A stretch of 64,000 nt of DNA from Achromobacter sp. UMC71 (GCF_014170305.1 NZ_LZZT01000010.1:186001-250000), one strand, 5' to 3'; shown: positions 1 through 8,635, numbered from the stretch's first letter. Notes: generated by a model from the letters alone, not told the origin. Made by a program: numbers and translations.

Positions 1-318
1 ACGCCGTTCTATGCGGCCTATGCCGGCAGCAAGGCGCCGGTCGAGCACTACACCCGCGCCGCGGCCAAGGAGTTCGGCGCCCGCGGCATTTCGGTGACGG
101 CGGTGGGCCCGGGCCCGATGGACACGCCATTCTTCTATCCGGCCGAAGGCGCCGACGCTGTCGCGTATCACAAGACCGCCGCGGCGCTGTCGCCGTTCTC
201 CAAGACCGGCCTGACCGACATTGAGGACGTGGTGCCCTTCATCCGCCATCTGGTCAGCGATGGGTGGTGGATCACCGGGCAGACTATTCTTATCAACGGC
301 GGCTACACCACGAAATAG
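1..318 (+). CDS. SDR family oxidoreductase, 3' part
   Basis: Reading is open from base 1, so the 5' part lies outside the window. The visible 105 residues hold the YxxxK catalytic motif of short-chain dehydrogenases (YAGSK near the left edge), followed by the helix with the FGARGISV segment, the PGPMDTPF turn typical after the active site, and a C-terminal end with VSDGWWITGQTILINGGYT, the usual SDR closing strand. It would be a cytoplasmic NAD(P)H-dependent oxidoreductase; the substrate cannot be told because the cofactor-binding half is missing. The LysR gene 139 bp downstream reads the same way. It looks unrelated to motility and marks the flank of the flagellar cluster. Confidence 0.88.
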   Translation, partial: TPFYAAYAGSKAPVEHYTRAAAKEFGARGISVTAVGPGPMDTPFFYPAEGADAVAYHKTAAALSPFSKTGLTDIEDVVPFIRHLVSDGWWITGQTILINGGYTTK

Positions 319-457
319 GCGGCCAGCGCGGCGGCCGGGCCGACCGGCGGCAGGCGACCCCGGATCGGCCGGCGAATCGGCTGCCAATGGAAGCGGCAGG
401 CAGACCGGCTATGCTGGTTCCGGCGGCGCCGTGCTGCCGGGCCACACCGGGACGGGA

Positions 458-1366
458 ATGGACAGATTCGAGCAATACCGCGTCTTCGCGCAGGTCGCGG
501 AGATGGGCAGTTTCATCAAAGCCGCCAATGCGCTGGAACTGCCGCGCGCATCCGTATCGGCGGCTATCCAGCAACTGGAGAGTCAGGTGGGCGTGCGGCT
601 GCTGCACCGGACCACGCGCCAGGTGCGCCTGACGGCCGACGGCGCCCAGTTGTTGGAACGCCTGCGGCCACTGCTGGCCGAGGTGGAAGAGATCGACCAC
701 TTGTTCCAGCAAAGCGCCCGCCAGGTATCCGGGCGCCTGAATGTGGACGTGCCCAGCCGCATCGCCCGGCGGCTGGTGGCGCCGGCGTTGCCGGGGCTGC
801 TGCGCCGCCATCCGCGCCTGCAGCTGGCGCTGGGCTCAAGCGACCGTGCCATCGACCTGATCCAGGAAGGCGTGGATTGCGCGGTGCGCTTCGGTGCGCT
901 GCATGACAGCAGCCTGGTGTCGCGGCCGTTGGGCAGTATCGCCCTGGTCAATTGCGCCAGCCCGGCCTATCTGCGCGAACAGGGTGTGCCGCTTAAACCG
1001 GAGGATCTCGCGCAAGGCCACTGGATGGTGGGCTACGCCTCGCCTACGACGGGCCGGGAATTACCCTGGGAGGTCGCGGCTGGGCAGGGTGCCGCGCAGG
1101 CGATCGCGCTGCCCAGCCGCGTGGTGGTGAACAACGCGGAAAGTTATATCGCCTGCTGCCTGGCGGGCCTGGGACTGATCCAGATTCCGCGCTTCGATGT
1201 GCAGCACTTGCTGGACGCGGGCGAACTGGTCGACGTCATGCCGGCGCACCGCGCCGCGGCCATGCCGGTGACCATGTTGTACCCGCACCGGCGGCAGCGG
1301 TCCCGCCGGCTGGCGATCTTTCTGGAATGGTTCGAGGAACTGATGCGCAAGCACCTGGACGCCTGA
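458..1366 (+). CDS. LysR-family transcriptional regulator
   Basis: 302 residues, the usual LysR length. The N-terminus MDRFEQYRVFAQVAEMGSF begins the winged helix-turn-helix (about residues 1-60), with the family pattern AANALELPRASVSAAIQQLE and VRLLHRTTR. Residues about 90-295 form the periplasmic-binding-protein-like effector domain. The frame is open further upstream to 221, but the ATG at 458 is the only one that gives a normal LysR N-terminus. The effector domain resembles the CrgA/DsdC-like group that often regulates an adjacent oxidoreductase; a link to the preceding SDR gene is inference. It is not an evident part of the motility regulon. Confidence 0.93.
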   Translation: MDRFEQYRVFAQVAEMGSFIKAANALELPRASVSAAIQQLESQVGVRLLHRTTRQVRLTADGAQLLERLRPLLAEVEEIDHLFQQSARQVSGRLNVDVPSRIARRLVAPALPGLLRRHPRLQLALGSSDRAIDLIQEGVDCAVRFGALHDSSLVSRPLGSIALVNCASPAYLREQGVPLKPEDLAQGHWMVGYASPTTGRELPWEVAAGQGAAQAIALPSRVVVNNAESYIACCLAGLGLIQIPRFDVQHLLDAGELVDVMPAHRAAAMPVTMLYPHRRQRSRRLAIFLEWFEELMRKHLDA

Positions 1367-1460
1367 ATGCCGGCGCGGTGATGGCGGGAGAGAGGGGGGA
1401 ATGCGCCGCCCGGTTCGAACGGCGTGGTGCCGGCGCCGCCACGGGGCGGCGCGGCGGGCG

Positions 1461-1655
1461 TTATGCCTGCGTGTTGATGCGCGTGCCCAGCGTACCGTCA
1501 ATGGCGACCACCGGGAGCGATTGCATCAGCGTGGCAACCGTGTCGGCTTGGGCATTGATCGCCTTCTTGGTCACGCGCGCCTGGATTTCCTGCATCAGCT
1601 GCGCATCGCGCATGGCCAAGCCGGTATTGACGGTGTTGTTGACGGAAAGATCCAT
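1461..1655 (-). CDS. YjfB-like putative motility protein
   Basis: 64 residues from ATG at 1655, preceded by an AGGA ribosome site about 9 bases upstream; an in-frame ATG 7 codons earlier lacks one. The protein (MDLSVNNTVNTGLAMRDAQL, then an Ala-rich amphipathic helix and a GTLGTRINTQA tail) matches my recollection of the short YjfB family, annotated as putative motility proteins and often found beside flagellar genes. It has no signal peptide or membrane segment. Its biochemical role is unknown. A GC-rich hairpin lies just beyond the stop, between it and the convergent LysR gene. Confidence 0.75.
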   Translation of the reverse strand: MDLSVNNTVNTGLAMRDAQLMQEIQARVTKKAINAQADTVATLMQSLPVVAIDGTLGTRINTQA

Positions 1656-1762
1656 GGCGGGGTGTCCTGGTGGCAAACATGCCGGGCCGGGCCCGGGGTG
1701 GTGGAATTATCGCGCAGTTCAAGCAAGCACGGCAATGATTTCGCGCGTATCCGGGGCCGCGG

Positions 1763-2752
1763 CTATTGCGGAACCGGGCATTCCTTGATGGCGCCCCAAC
1801 CCTGGTTCGCCTCGCAGAATTGCTTGCGTGCTGCCCAGGCGCAGCTGGGGCGTTCGAAAAAGCCCAACGTGGCGCAGCGCGCCAGCTCGGCTTTCAGCTT
1901 GTCGACCCAGGCGTGAGGATTTTCAGCGGGAATCTCGGTGATGCGCAGCGTCGATTTCGGCACGGCGGCCGGTTCACGTGGTGTTGCGGCGGACGTGCTG
2001 GCAGCGGGCCCGCCGGCGGCGGGCGTGGCGGCACTGGGCGCAGGGGTGCCAGGTGTATCCGTCGCTGGCATACCGGCTGCGGGCACACCGGCTGCGGGCG
2101 CACCGGCGGCAGGCGTGCCGGCTGCGGCGGGCGCATTCGTGGCGGGCGCGGGCTCGGTCTTGCCAGGTTCGTCGCCCGGGTCCTCGGTTACCGGCGAGCG
2201 GGATGCCGCCGGCTCGGTCCAGGTGCCGGGATGGGCGGGGTCATCGGTGTGGGTCGGGCGGGTCGCCGGGGCAGACCCGCTGCCCGGGGCGGAAGTCGGC
2301 GATCTGGCCGGCGCGGCTTCCGTGCCGGGAGCAGGGGGCGACGCGAGCGGTACGCGCACCGGCCCGGCCGCGTTCACGCCGGAGCGCGCGGCATTGGGCG
2401 TGCTCCAGGAGACCACCAGCAACACCAGGGCGCCGTAGATCGCCAGCGTATACAGCACGGTAAGCGTGGCGTAGCCCATGCGTTTGCCGGTCATGGGCGC
2501 GGCGTCTTCACGGCCCAGCAGGCTGCGCCAGCCCACCAGGGCGGCGCCGGGCGCGCTGATCAGCCACCAGCCCAGCCGCTTGAGCCAGCTGGGGCGCGGC
2601 ATCGAGGCCTGCACCTGCGCGGCCAGCAGCTCGCGTAGCGCGCGGTTCTCTTCACGCAGACGCGAGGTCTGCGCATCCTCCGGCTCCTCATTCAGGGGAT
2701 CCGTGGTGCTGTCGTGCTGCGTAGCGAGTGGATCGGGAGGCGTGGCGGTCAT
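1763..2752 (-). CDS. Membrane-anchored Pro/Ala-rich protein of unknown function
   Basis: 329 residues, not recognised as a named family. Order of parts: a charged N-terminus with a short coiled-coil-like helix (RLREENRALRELLAAQ, about residues 31-46), a stretch with SWLKRLGWWLISAPGAA, one clear membrane segment (about 95-116, TVLYTLAIYGALVLLVVSW), a long low-complexity linker rich in Pro, Ala, Thr and Gly with repeated AAGxPA units, and a C-terminal block of about 60 residues with three cysteines (CATLGFFERPSC, KQFC, ECPVPQ). The C-terminal block is likely a folded domain, probably periplasmic if the N-terminus is inside. Start: ATG 2752; a sigma-70-like promoter lies so close that the message may be leaderless. 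Confidence 0.72.
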   Translation of the reverse strand: MTATPPDPLATQHDSTTDPLNEEPEDAQTSRLREENRALRELLAAQVQASMPRPSWLKRLGWWLISAPGAALVGWRSLLGREDAAPMTGKRMGYATLTVLYTLAIYGALVLLVVSWSTPNAARSGVNAAGPVRVPLASPPAPGTEAAPARSPTSAPGSGSAPATRPTHTDDPAHPGTWTEPAASRSPVTEDPGDEPGKTEPAPATNAPAAAGTPAAGAPAAGVPAAGMPATDTPGTPAPSAATPAAGGPAASTSAATPREPAAVPKSTLRITEIPAENPHAWVDKLKAELARCATLGFFERPSCAWAARKQFCEANQGWGAIKECPVPQ

Positions 2753-2790
2753 GTTACGAAAAATATAGATACAAAAGCGTGCGGTGGCAA
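2753..2790 (-). promoter_or_regulatory. Sigma-70-like promoter of the Pro/Ala-rich membrane protein
   Basis: On the minus strand TTGCCA (2785-2790) and TATATT (2762-2767) are separated by exactly 17 bases. Only nine bases separate the -10 box from the ATG at 2752, so a start point at the usual distance leaves a leader of roughly 0-4 bases and no room for a Shine-Dalgarno site. Confidence 0.5.
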
Positions 2791-2810
2791 TTATGAAGGG
2801 GCGGGCCGGG

Positions 2811-2847
2811 TGTCAAAAAAGCGAGAAGGTGGCAAAAAGCCACCTTC
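2811..2847 (-). terminator. Intrinsic terminator of the polytopic membrane protein gene
   Basis: GAAGGTGGC (2825-2833) pairs with GCCACCTTC (2839-2847) across a five-base loop. On the minus strand the hairpin is followed by TCGC and a run of six T, as in a Rho-independent terminator for the leftward gene ending at 2897. Confidence 0.7.
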
Positions 2848-2896
2848 CACGGGTGCTTCGCTAGGCGCGCGCCCTCCTAGTCCTGACGGGGGCGCG

Positions 2897-4963
2897 CTAT
2901 CCGTCTACGTTCGGGTTGGATGGATCGCTCTGTCGAGCCCTGCGTGGTTTAGGCAAATGGGATAGATTGGTGACCTGGTTGCCAATAAAAGTGATGCAGC
3001 TCAACGCTTGTTCAATCACTTTGCCGTTCTCGTCCGCGTAAGGTTTGTCGCAGACCAATAGGGCGTTGCCGAACGAAAAGTTCCGATATCCGCACAACCA
3101 GCCCATGCCTTTGGGTTGGGATGAATCGCCCCTTGTGCATTGGCGCAAGGGGGGAAAGCTGGCGGTGAGCAGGCGGTCATCGCTGCTCCAGTTATCGGGG
3201 AGACGGTAGAGCTGAGGGGTCGCGTACTTTCCTCCCTTGTCGGTGATGCTTGATGTGACCAGGGTCAAATAGCCGAGTTGCTGTTTGACGGCGGGTAACA
3301 AGATGACGGACAGCATTGGCGGGATAAGGAGCAGGGCCGCGAACACGCTCATCGACATCGGCGCGTGGTCCGTGGATGTTCCTGCCCGGTTACTCCAGGC
3401 AAATGTGATGCCTGGCAGCAACGCGCCGAGAAAGGCAAATAAGATGACCCAGATGGTCAGAGGAATGTTGCCAGACTCACTGCCGTAAGCCCACCCCACG
3501 ATGAACAACGGTATCAGAAGCAGAAGAAGGGCAAGCAATGCGGCAAGGAAGGCGACGAACGCCTGCTCGAAAGCGCCGGGTTGACCGGAGCGGGCGTTGC
3601 CTCCCGCGTCCCCAGGAGTGGCCGGCGCGCTCCAGACCGCAAATCCGATTGATATCGGCAGGATTAAGCAGGCTGCAATGACTACCCATGTCGGCAGCAC
3701 GTTTGCCGAATGCTGTGTCATGCCAAAACTCAGGCCGATGCCGATAAAGCAGAAAAGTAACCAGAGTGCTGGCAACCGTCTTGGAACCTGGCCTGGTTTG
3801 TAGTGTGAGGCGGTGAATGCCACCAAAATGGACGGTATAGCCAAGCTCAAGATCCACAATAGCCAAACCATTGAGCCCATCAGCAGCAACGTCCCCAGTC
3901 CTGTCGTCCCGCTAAGCGCAGGCATCAGCAGCTCGGGGTGACGCACGTCCGTCAAATGGCTTCGCAGCAGCAGGATTGGCGGGCAAAAGGCGAGCGGTAG
4001 CAGCCAAGGCGATAATTGCGATATGCCCTTCAGCGCGCGCAACATCAGGCGGGCCCGATTTGCCTCGGGTGCGGCCGTGTGGCGGGCAGGGGACATGATT
4101 GCTGGTTCGGAAGGAGGCAATACAGGCGTTGTAACTACGCCTGATGTTTCCTCGGCTATCAAGCCAGCCTCCAGTTTCTGGCTTAGTTGATGAACCAGTA
4201 CCGACGGCGCCGCCCAGATAACCAGCAGCAGGAAGCAGAGGGCATAGGCTTCCCATAGCCGCCAGCTCTCCGATGGGGGCCATGTCGAGCGACCCTCCGG
4301 GCCCGTGAGGCAGAGATAGACGAGCGTACAAAGAACGGCCTGCAGGATAAGGATGAAGGCGGCATTGCCGTGTTCCCGCAGATGCCGATAGGACGTGACA
4401 TATTCTGCGGCCCATTGACGCGAGGCATGCCAGCTTTGGGGGGAGCGTCTGGCAGCAATCTGTCTGGCGTACTGGGCTGCTTGGAAAGGTACCCGGGTCG
4501 CGGCCCGGATTCGACGCCACTGGAAGCAACTGAAGATGCCTGCAATGAGCACGGCGCCAACGGAGATCGCGAGGCCCCTGTCGCCGTAATGCTTGGCCAG
4601 CACCAAGCCGATCGTCAGCACGACCAATGTTGCGGTTAGCGCCGGTGGTGAAATTGACGTTGAAGAACCCGGTTGTGTCACGTCGAGCGAACGGGTTGCA
4701 TGGAATACCAGGATAGGAAGCGAGGCCAGATAGGCAAACGCGAATCCCGCTCCCGCCCAGACCATGAGTTCCGGCGTCCCAAGCTTTTCGAATATATATG
4801 GCAGGGCCAAGTTTCCGGCCGCCGGCAGCATGGGCGAGAAGAACCCATCCGTCGTCAGCTGCAACCAACGCAGGAACAACATGCCAGTCAGCGTGGGCAC
4901 GAGATACCGGACCGCATAGTTCTCCCACCAGCGGTTGTCGCGCGGGGATGCAGGCTTGGACAT
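2897..4963 (-). CDS. Polytopic membrane protein of unknown function
   Basis: 688 residues from ATG 4963, which has a strong AAGGAG site ten bases upstream; a longer reading from 5014 would run through the fliC terminator and is unlikely. I count about 13 hydrophobic segments, the first near residue 20 (LVPTLTGMLFLRWLQL), with a cytoplasmic or periplasmic loop around residues 150-200 rich in Arg and aromatic residues, and a C-terminal soluble tail of about 110 residues with several cysteines (RQCTRGD, WLCGYRN, LLVCDKP, LSCITF). No family is recognised: it lacks obvious transporter or glycosyltransferase signatures. Its G+C is visibly lower than the neighbours (one sampled 60-base line is 52 percent), suggesting acquisition. 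It sits directly downstream of flagellin but is separated from it by a terminator. Confidence 0.75.
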   Translation of the reverse strand: MSKPASPRDNRWWENYAVRYLVPTLTGMLFLRWLQLTTDGFFSPMLPAAGNLALPYIFEKLGTPELMVWAGAGFAFAYLASLPILVFHATRSLDVTQPGSSTSISPPALTATLVVLTIGLVLAKHYGDRGLAISVGAVLIAGIFSCFQWRRIRAATRVPFQAAQYARQIAARRSPQSWHASRQWAAEYVTSYRHLREHGNAAFILILQAVLCTLVYLCLTGPEGRSTWPPSESWRLWEAYALCFLLLVIWAAPSVLVHQLSQKLEAGLIAEETSGVVTTPVLPPSEPAIMSPARHTAAPEANRARLMLRALKGISQLSPWLLPLAFCPPILLLRSHLTDVRHPELLMPALSGTTGLGTLLLMGSMVWLLWILSLAIPSILVAFTASHYKPGQVPRRLPALWLLFCFIGIGLSFGMTQHSANVLPTWVVIAACLILPISIGFAVWSAPATPGDAGGNARSGQPGAFEQAFVAFLAALLALLLLLIPLFIVGWAYGSESGNIPLTIWVILFAFLGALLPGITFAWSNRAGTSTDHAPMSMSVFAALLLIPPMLSVILLPAVKQQLGYLTLVTSSITDKGGKYATPQLYRLPDNWSSDDRLLTASFPPLRQCTRGDSSQPKGMGWLCGYRNFSFGNALLVCDKPYADENGKVIEQALSCITFIGNQVTNLSHLPKPRRARQSDPSNPNVDG

Positions 4964-5010
4964 GTCTTGAGGTCTCCTTACGGCTACGAAGAATGGCGGC
5001 GCAAAAGCAA

Positions 5011-5034
5011 ACAAGCCGGCTTGCGCCGGCTTGT
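5011..5034 (-). terminator. Intrinsic terminator after fliC
   Basis: Perfect 10-bp stem ACAAGCCGGC / GCCGGCTTGT with a four-base loop. Read leftward from fliC it is followed by TTGCTTTTG. Two weaker hairpins (5081-5096 and 5095-5114) lie between it and the fliC stop. Confidence 0.75.
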
Positions 5035-5127
5035 TTTGTGACCAGGTCCGAGAAGGACCCGGTACGAGAGGCGGGTGGAGCAGGCCTTGCGGCCTGTCCG
5101 ACCCAACCGTCGGACGTTGCGGCGTGA

Positions 5128-6798
5128 TTAACGCAGCAGCGACAGAACGGTTTGCGGCACTTGGTTGGCTTGCGCCAGAACCGAGGTGCCAGCCTGTTGC
5201 AGGATCTGAGCCTTCGACATGTTCGACACTTCGGTGGCGTAGTCCGCGTCTTGAATACGCGAGCGAGCCGACGACAGGTTGTTCACGATGTTGTTCAGGT
5301 TGGCAACGGTCGATTCCAGGCGGTTTTGCACAGCGCCCAGTTCGCCGGTCAGCTTGTCCAGCTTGGTGAAGGCAGCGTCCAGCGTCTTCAGCGGATCGAC
5401 AGTCTTGTCGCCCTTGCTGGTCGTTTCGGTCGTCAGCTTGCCGCCGCTGCTCACGTAGGCGGTCGAACCGACCTTCGCAGCGTAGTCGCCCGTGCCCGTG
5501 CCGCTCTTGACCGTAGCCTTGCCCGTGTTGGGGTCAACGGTGTAGGTCGTGGTGAACGTGCCGCCAGCGATCTTGGTGAACTTACCAGCATCGTCAACGT
5601 ACGTGTCGGTCGACGCGCCGGTGGTGAACGCCAGCGTGGCGCTGGTGATGCCTTGGCCCAGGACCACGGTGCTGCCAGCAGCGCCGGCCTTGAACTCGGC
5701 CAGGACAGCGTCCTTGCTCTTGGTGTCGGTGTACGACAGGTCGCCAGCGGTGGCGGTGCTGTTGTAGGTCTTGCCACCGATCGACACGGAAGCATCGCCT
5801 GCGCCAGCCTTGGCGGCTTGAGCCAGCACGCCCTTCAGGTCGGCAGCGGTGGCGGCGCCAGCGTTGTTGGTGGTCAGTTCGCCAGCGGCGGTCAGGAAGG
5901 CGTCCTTGCCGCCGATCGTGACCTTGCCCGTCGCGTCCACTTCGAACGTGGTCGAGGCGGCGCCCTTGTTGGCGTAGGTACCGGTGACGGTGCCCGAAGC
6001 CGGGGTCAGGCTGGTGGCCAGTGCGTCGGTGCCGGCGGTGCCGACAGCCTTGTTGGTGAACGTGAAGTTGCCGCTGGTGGCGTCGTACGTGTAGCTGTTG
6101 CCGCCTTGGACGTTGACTTGGTTGCCGGTTTCCAGCTTGGCGAAGGCTTGCTCAGCGGTCGCTGCGCCGAACTTCGTCGTCACGGTCCAGTCGTTGCCAG
6201 CAGCGGTGCCGCCAGCAGCTTGCAGGTCGGACACGGTGGCGGTGCGGTTGTTCGTCACGCCGGTGCCGTTCACGTTGAAGCCGTCCAGACCCAGCGTCTT
6301 GACGCTGATTTCCGACAGGTTCAGGGTGATCGTTTCGCCGTCGTTGGCGCCGACTTGCAGCGTCAGCGGCTTGGCGTTGCCCGACAGAACCTTCACGCCG
6401 TTGAAGTCGGTTTGTTCGGAGATGCGGTTGATGTCGTCCAAGCGTTGCTTGATTTCATCTTGCATCGAGTTCAACTGCTCTTGCGAGTAGTTGCCGTTAC
6501 CGGCTTGCACCGTCAGTTCGCGAACGCGCTGCAGGTGGGTGTTGATTTCGGAGGCGGCGCCTTCCGTCGTCTGGGCCAGCGAGATGCCGTCGTTAGCGTT
6601 GCGGGCGGCTTGGGTCAGACCCTTCACGTTGGCGGTGAAGCGGTTGGCAATGGCCATACCGGCGGCGTCATCCTTGGCGCTGTTGATGCGCAGGCCGGAC
6701 GACAGACGCTCGATGGCGGTACCCAGGGCGGATTGGGACTTGTTCAGGTTGTTCTGAGCAACGAGCGACAAGTAGTTGGTATTGATAACTGCAGCCAT
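5128..6798 (-). CDS. fliC: Flagellin
   Basis: 556 residues. The N-terminal D0/D1 region (MAAVINTNYLSLVAQNNLNK, then the IERLSSGLRINSAKDDAAG signature and the QRVRELTVQAGNGN helix) and the C-terminal D1/D0 region (NNLSSARSRIQDADYATEVS, ending in VLSLLR) are classic flagellin and form the filament core. Residues about 180-460 are the surface-exposed variable part, rich in Thr, Gly, Ala and Lys, with several short beta-repeat-like stretches of the Flagellin_IN type. There is no signal peptide, as expected for type III export. A sigma-28 promoter lies 107 bp upstream of the ATG and a terminator downstream, so it is probably monocistronic. The hook-cap, chaperone and cap genes fliD/S/T that often follow fliC are not here. 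Confidence 0.97.
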   Translation of the reverse strand: MAAVINTNYLSLVAQNNLNKSQSALGTAIERLSSGLRINSAKDDAAGMAIANRFTANVKGLTQAARNANDGISLAQTTEGAASEINTHLQRVRELTVQAGNGNYSQEQLNSMQDEIKQRLDDINRISEQTDFNGVKVLSGNAKPLTLQVGANDGETITLNLSEISVKTLGLDGFNVNGTGVTNNRTATVSDLQAAGGTAAGNDWTVTTKFGAATAEQAFAKLETGNQVNVQGGNSYTYDATSGNFTFTNKAVGTAGTDALATSLTPASGTVTGTYANKGAASTTFEVDATGKVTIGGKDAFLTAAGELTTNNAGAATAADLKGVLAQAAKAGAGDASVSIGGKTYNSTATAGDLSYTDTKSKDAVLAEFKAGAAGSTVVLGQGITSATLAFTTGASTDTYVDDAGKFTKIAGGTFTTTYTVDPNTGKATVKSGTGTGDYAAKVGSTAYVSSGGKLTTETTSKGDKTVDPLKTLDAAFTKLDKLTGELGAVQNRLESTVANLNNIVNNLSSARSRIQDADYATEVSNMSKAQILQQAGTSVLAQANQVPQTVLSLLR

Positions 6799-6905
6799 GT
6801 TTAAGCTCCCAAGGAGAGAAAGGCTTCTTCAAACCGGGCAGCTGAGCCGCCCAACTGTAACGTGAAGAACTGACTTTGTTGCTTTCAAGTTCGTCCGTTG
6901 CCAGG

Positions 6906-6932
6906 ATTACGGCATTGCCAAATCAATCTTTA
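6906..6932 (-). promoter_or_regulatory. Sigma-28 (FliA) promoter of fliC
   Basis: Minus strand reads TAAAGATT, 11 bases, GCCGTAAT. This matches the enterobacterial FliA consensus TAAAGTTT-N11-GCCGATAA in both boxes with exact spacing. The -10 box is 107 bp upstream of the fliC ATG, leaving a leader of about 100 bases. Confidence 0.88.
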
Positions 6933-7024
6933 GGGCTAATTCGCGAAAGTCGCATTTTTTTCCGTTTCCGCCGCCTTATATATATAGATGCACTGGATAT
7001 AAGGGGCGGAAGCGGGGGCAGGGG

Positions 7025-8635
7025 TTACATCAGCAGGCCGCCGACGCGCAGGGCGGCCAGGATACGAACCAGCAAGGCTTGCGCCACCGGGTCGGCGTTG
7101 CGGGCGCCTTTGAGCGCCAGGCCGTCCGGATGGGGGAGATGACCGGACGTCAGGGCGTCGCGCAATTTCGTGCGCAGTTCCGCTTGGGTCAGGGAGCCGT
7201 CCAGCAGCACGGCGACATAGCGGGCTGCCGGATCCGCGCTGACGTTCACCATCTGGTGCCAGAGGTTGGAGTGACCGACTTGCAAGGATTGCTGGCTGGC
7301 GGCCTCGATCAGTTCCCGGGCTGCGGGAATCAGCTTGGGTTTGGCGGGGCTGTCGGTGTAGCCGACGGATTCGCGGCGGTAACGTAGCGCACCGCAGTTC
7401 AGCAGCGTGACCAGATGCAGAAGGGTAGCGTGTTCCAGCTCGTCGCCGGTGTGCGGCGATTTGGAGCCGGTGATGGTGCAGGCCTCATCGAAGGTGACGG
7501 GTGCGGGCCAGGCATGCTGCAGCGCTTCGATCAGGGCGACCAGGGAGGCGTCATGGGTGGCCAGACCCACACCGGACGGCGCGCGGAAGTGGCGGTGCCC
7601 GGGGTTGGCCTGGTCGCGGTCCGGTTCCGCGATCAGTTGCGCGGCAAAATGCATTGCGCCGAAATAATTGGCTTCCGGACGGTCCAGGATTTGCGGCGCG
7701 CGCTCGGCATGCACCAACAAACTCTGGCGGAATTGCCGACCAACCGCGAAATCCAGGTATTGCTCGCGCATCGTCCGGTCGGCATCGGCAGACATGGACG
7801 AGAGCATCGCCGCAGTGGCTGTGCCGTAGTTGGAGGCGAAAGAGCCCTCTGGCTGGGCGTCGCTGACATAAGCCAGACCGGCCTGCTGAATATTGGCGAT
7901 GAATTCCAGGAAATAGCAGGGCGAGTTGATCGTTTCCAGGTATTCGTGGAACAGGTAGTGGTCAGGGTGCGGGCTGAGTTTGTTTGCCGCTTGCCGCAGG
8001 GCTTCGCGCATGGGATTGCTCGGCGCAAGGCCGAATTCCATCAACTGCAGCATTTCCCTGGCTTTTTTCAGTTTTTCGGCGGGAGTGGTGGCCGCGAAGC
8101 TGTTCAATTGCATCGCATCGCGCAACACGTCCGACGCCTTCCAGCCAGGGTAGGTGTTGTAACTGATGTAGGCGATGCCGTTCGGGGCGAGGTTGTCGCG
8201 GCATACACGCAGGATGGCTTCGCGCACGGCGGGCGGAACCCAGCTGAAGACGCCGTGGCAGATGATGTAGTCGAACTTGCCCAGGCTATCGTCAATGTCC
8301 GTGATGCTCAGAGCGCGCAAGTCCAGGTTGCGCAGGCCCAGTTGCTGCACAATTTTTTGTCCCGCAGCGATCTGTTCCGGCGACAAGTCGATGCCGACCA
8401 CGTCCGCGTCAGGGTAGGCGGCGGCGAAGGGAATCAGGTTGCCCCCTGCCGCGCTGCCCAGCTCCAGGACGCGCGCCGTCTCCAGCGGCGCGGAGTCCAG
8501 GCCGTACAGGTGAGCTACGGCCCGCAGGTGGCCCGGGGCGGTTTGTGCGAAAGCGTTGGACGTGTAGGGGGTTTCGTCGTAGGTATCGGAAATCGCCTGA
8601 TTCAGCAGATCGGGTTCAGTCATCTCGTGGTCCAT
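7025..8635 (-). CDS. Class I SAM-dependent methyltransferase with regulatory domain
   Basis: 536 residues from ATG 8635 (ATG 8623 is equally possible; neither has a clear ribosome site). Residues about 50-190 form a Rossmann methyltransferase: motif I VLELGSAAGGN, the acidic VVGIDLSPEQ loop, then FDYIICHGVFSWV and NGIAYISYNTYPGW. The remaining part resembles the methyltransferase regulatory domain (MethyTransf_Reg family) that follows this fold in many proteobacterial proteins, with a helical C-terminus. It lies between fliC and fliA in the same orientation. Modification of flagellin or of a flagellin-linked sugar is a reasonable guess from position alone; it is not related to the FliB lysine methylase that I can see. 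Confidence 0.85.
   Translation of the reverse strand: MDHEMTEPDLLNQAISDTYDETPYTSNAFAQTAPGHLRAVAHLYGLDSAPLETARVLELGSAAGGNLIPFAAAYPDADVVGIDLSPEQIAAGQKIVQQLGLRNLDLRALSITDIDDSLGKFDYIICHGVFSWVPPAVREAILRVCRDNLAPNGIAYISYNTYPGWKASDVLRDAMQLNSFAATTPAEKLKKAREMLQLMEFGLAPSNPMREALRQAANKLSPHPDHYLFHEYLETINSPCYFLEFIANIQQAGLAYVSDAQPEGSFASNYGTATAAMLSSMSADADRTMREQYLDFAVGRQFRQSLLVHAERAPQILDRPEANYFGAMHFAAQLIAEPDRDQANPGHRHFRAPSGVGLATHDASLVALIEALQHAWPAPVTFDEACTITGSKSPHTGDELEHATLLHLVTLLNCGALRYRRESVGYTDSPAKPKLIPAARELIEAASQQSLQVGHSNLWHQMVNVSADPAARYVAVLLDGSLTQAELRTKLRDALTSGHLPHPDGLALKGARNADPVAQALLVRILAALRVGGLLM

Noticed and set aside
1766..2638. 290-residue frame opposite the Pro/Ala-rich protein
   Set aside because: Gly/Arg-rich mirror of a low-complexity region. 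The minus-strand frame has a membrane helix and a plausible promoter, so it was preferred, though both are low-complexity.
5152..6804. 550-residue open frame opposite fliC
   Set aside because: Exact shadow of flagellin; no start signal and Gly/Arg/Gln/Val-rich without domains.
6970..7000. TATATATATAG stretch upstream of fliC as a promoter
   Set aside because: It lies upstream of the much better sigma-28 match and lacks a -35 partner; it may simply be the end region of the methyltransferase transcript.
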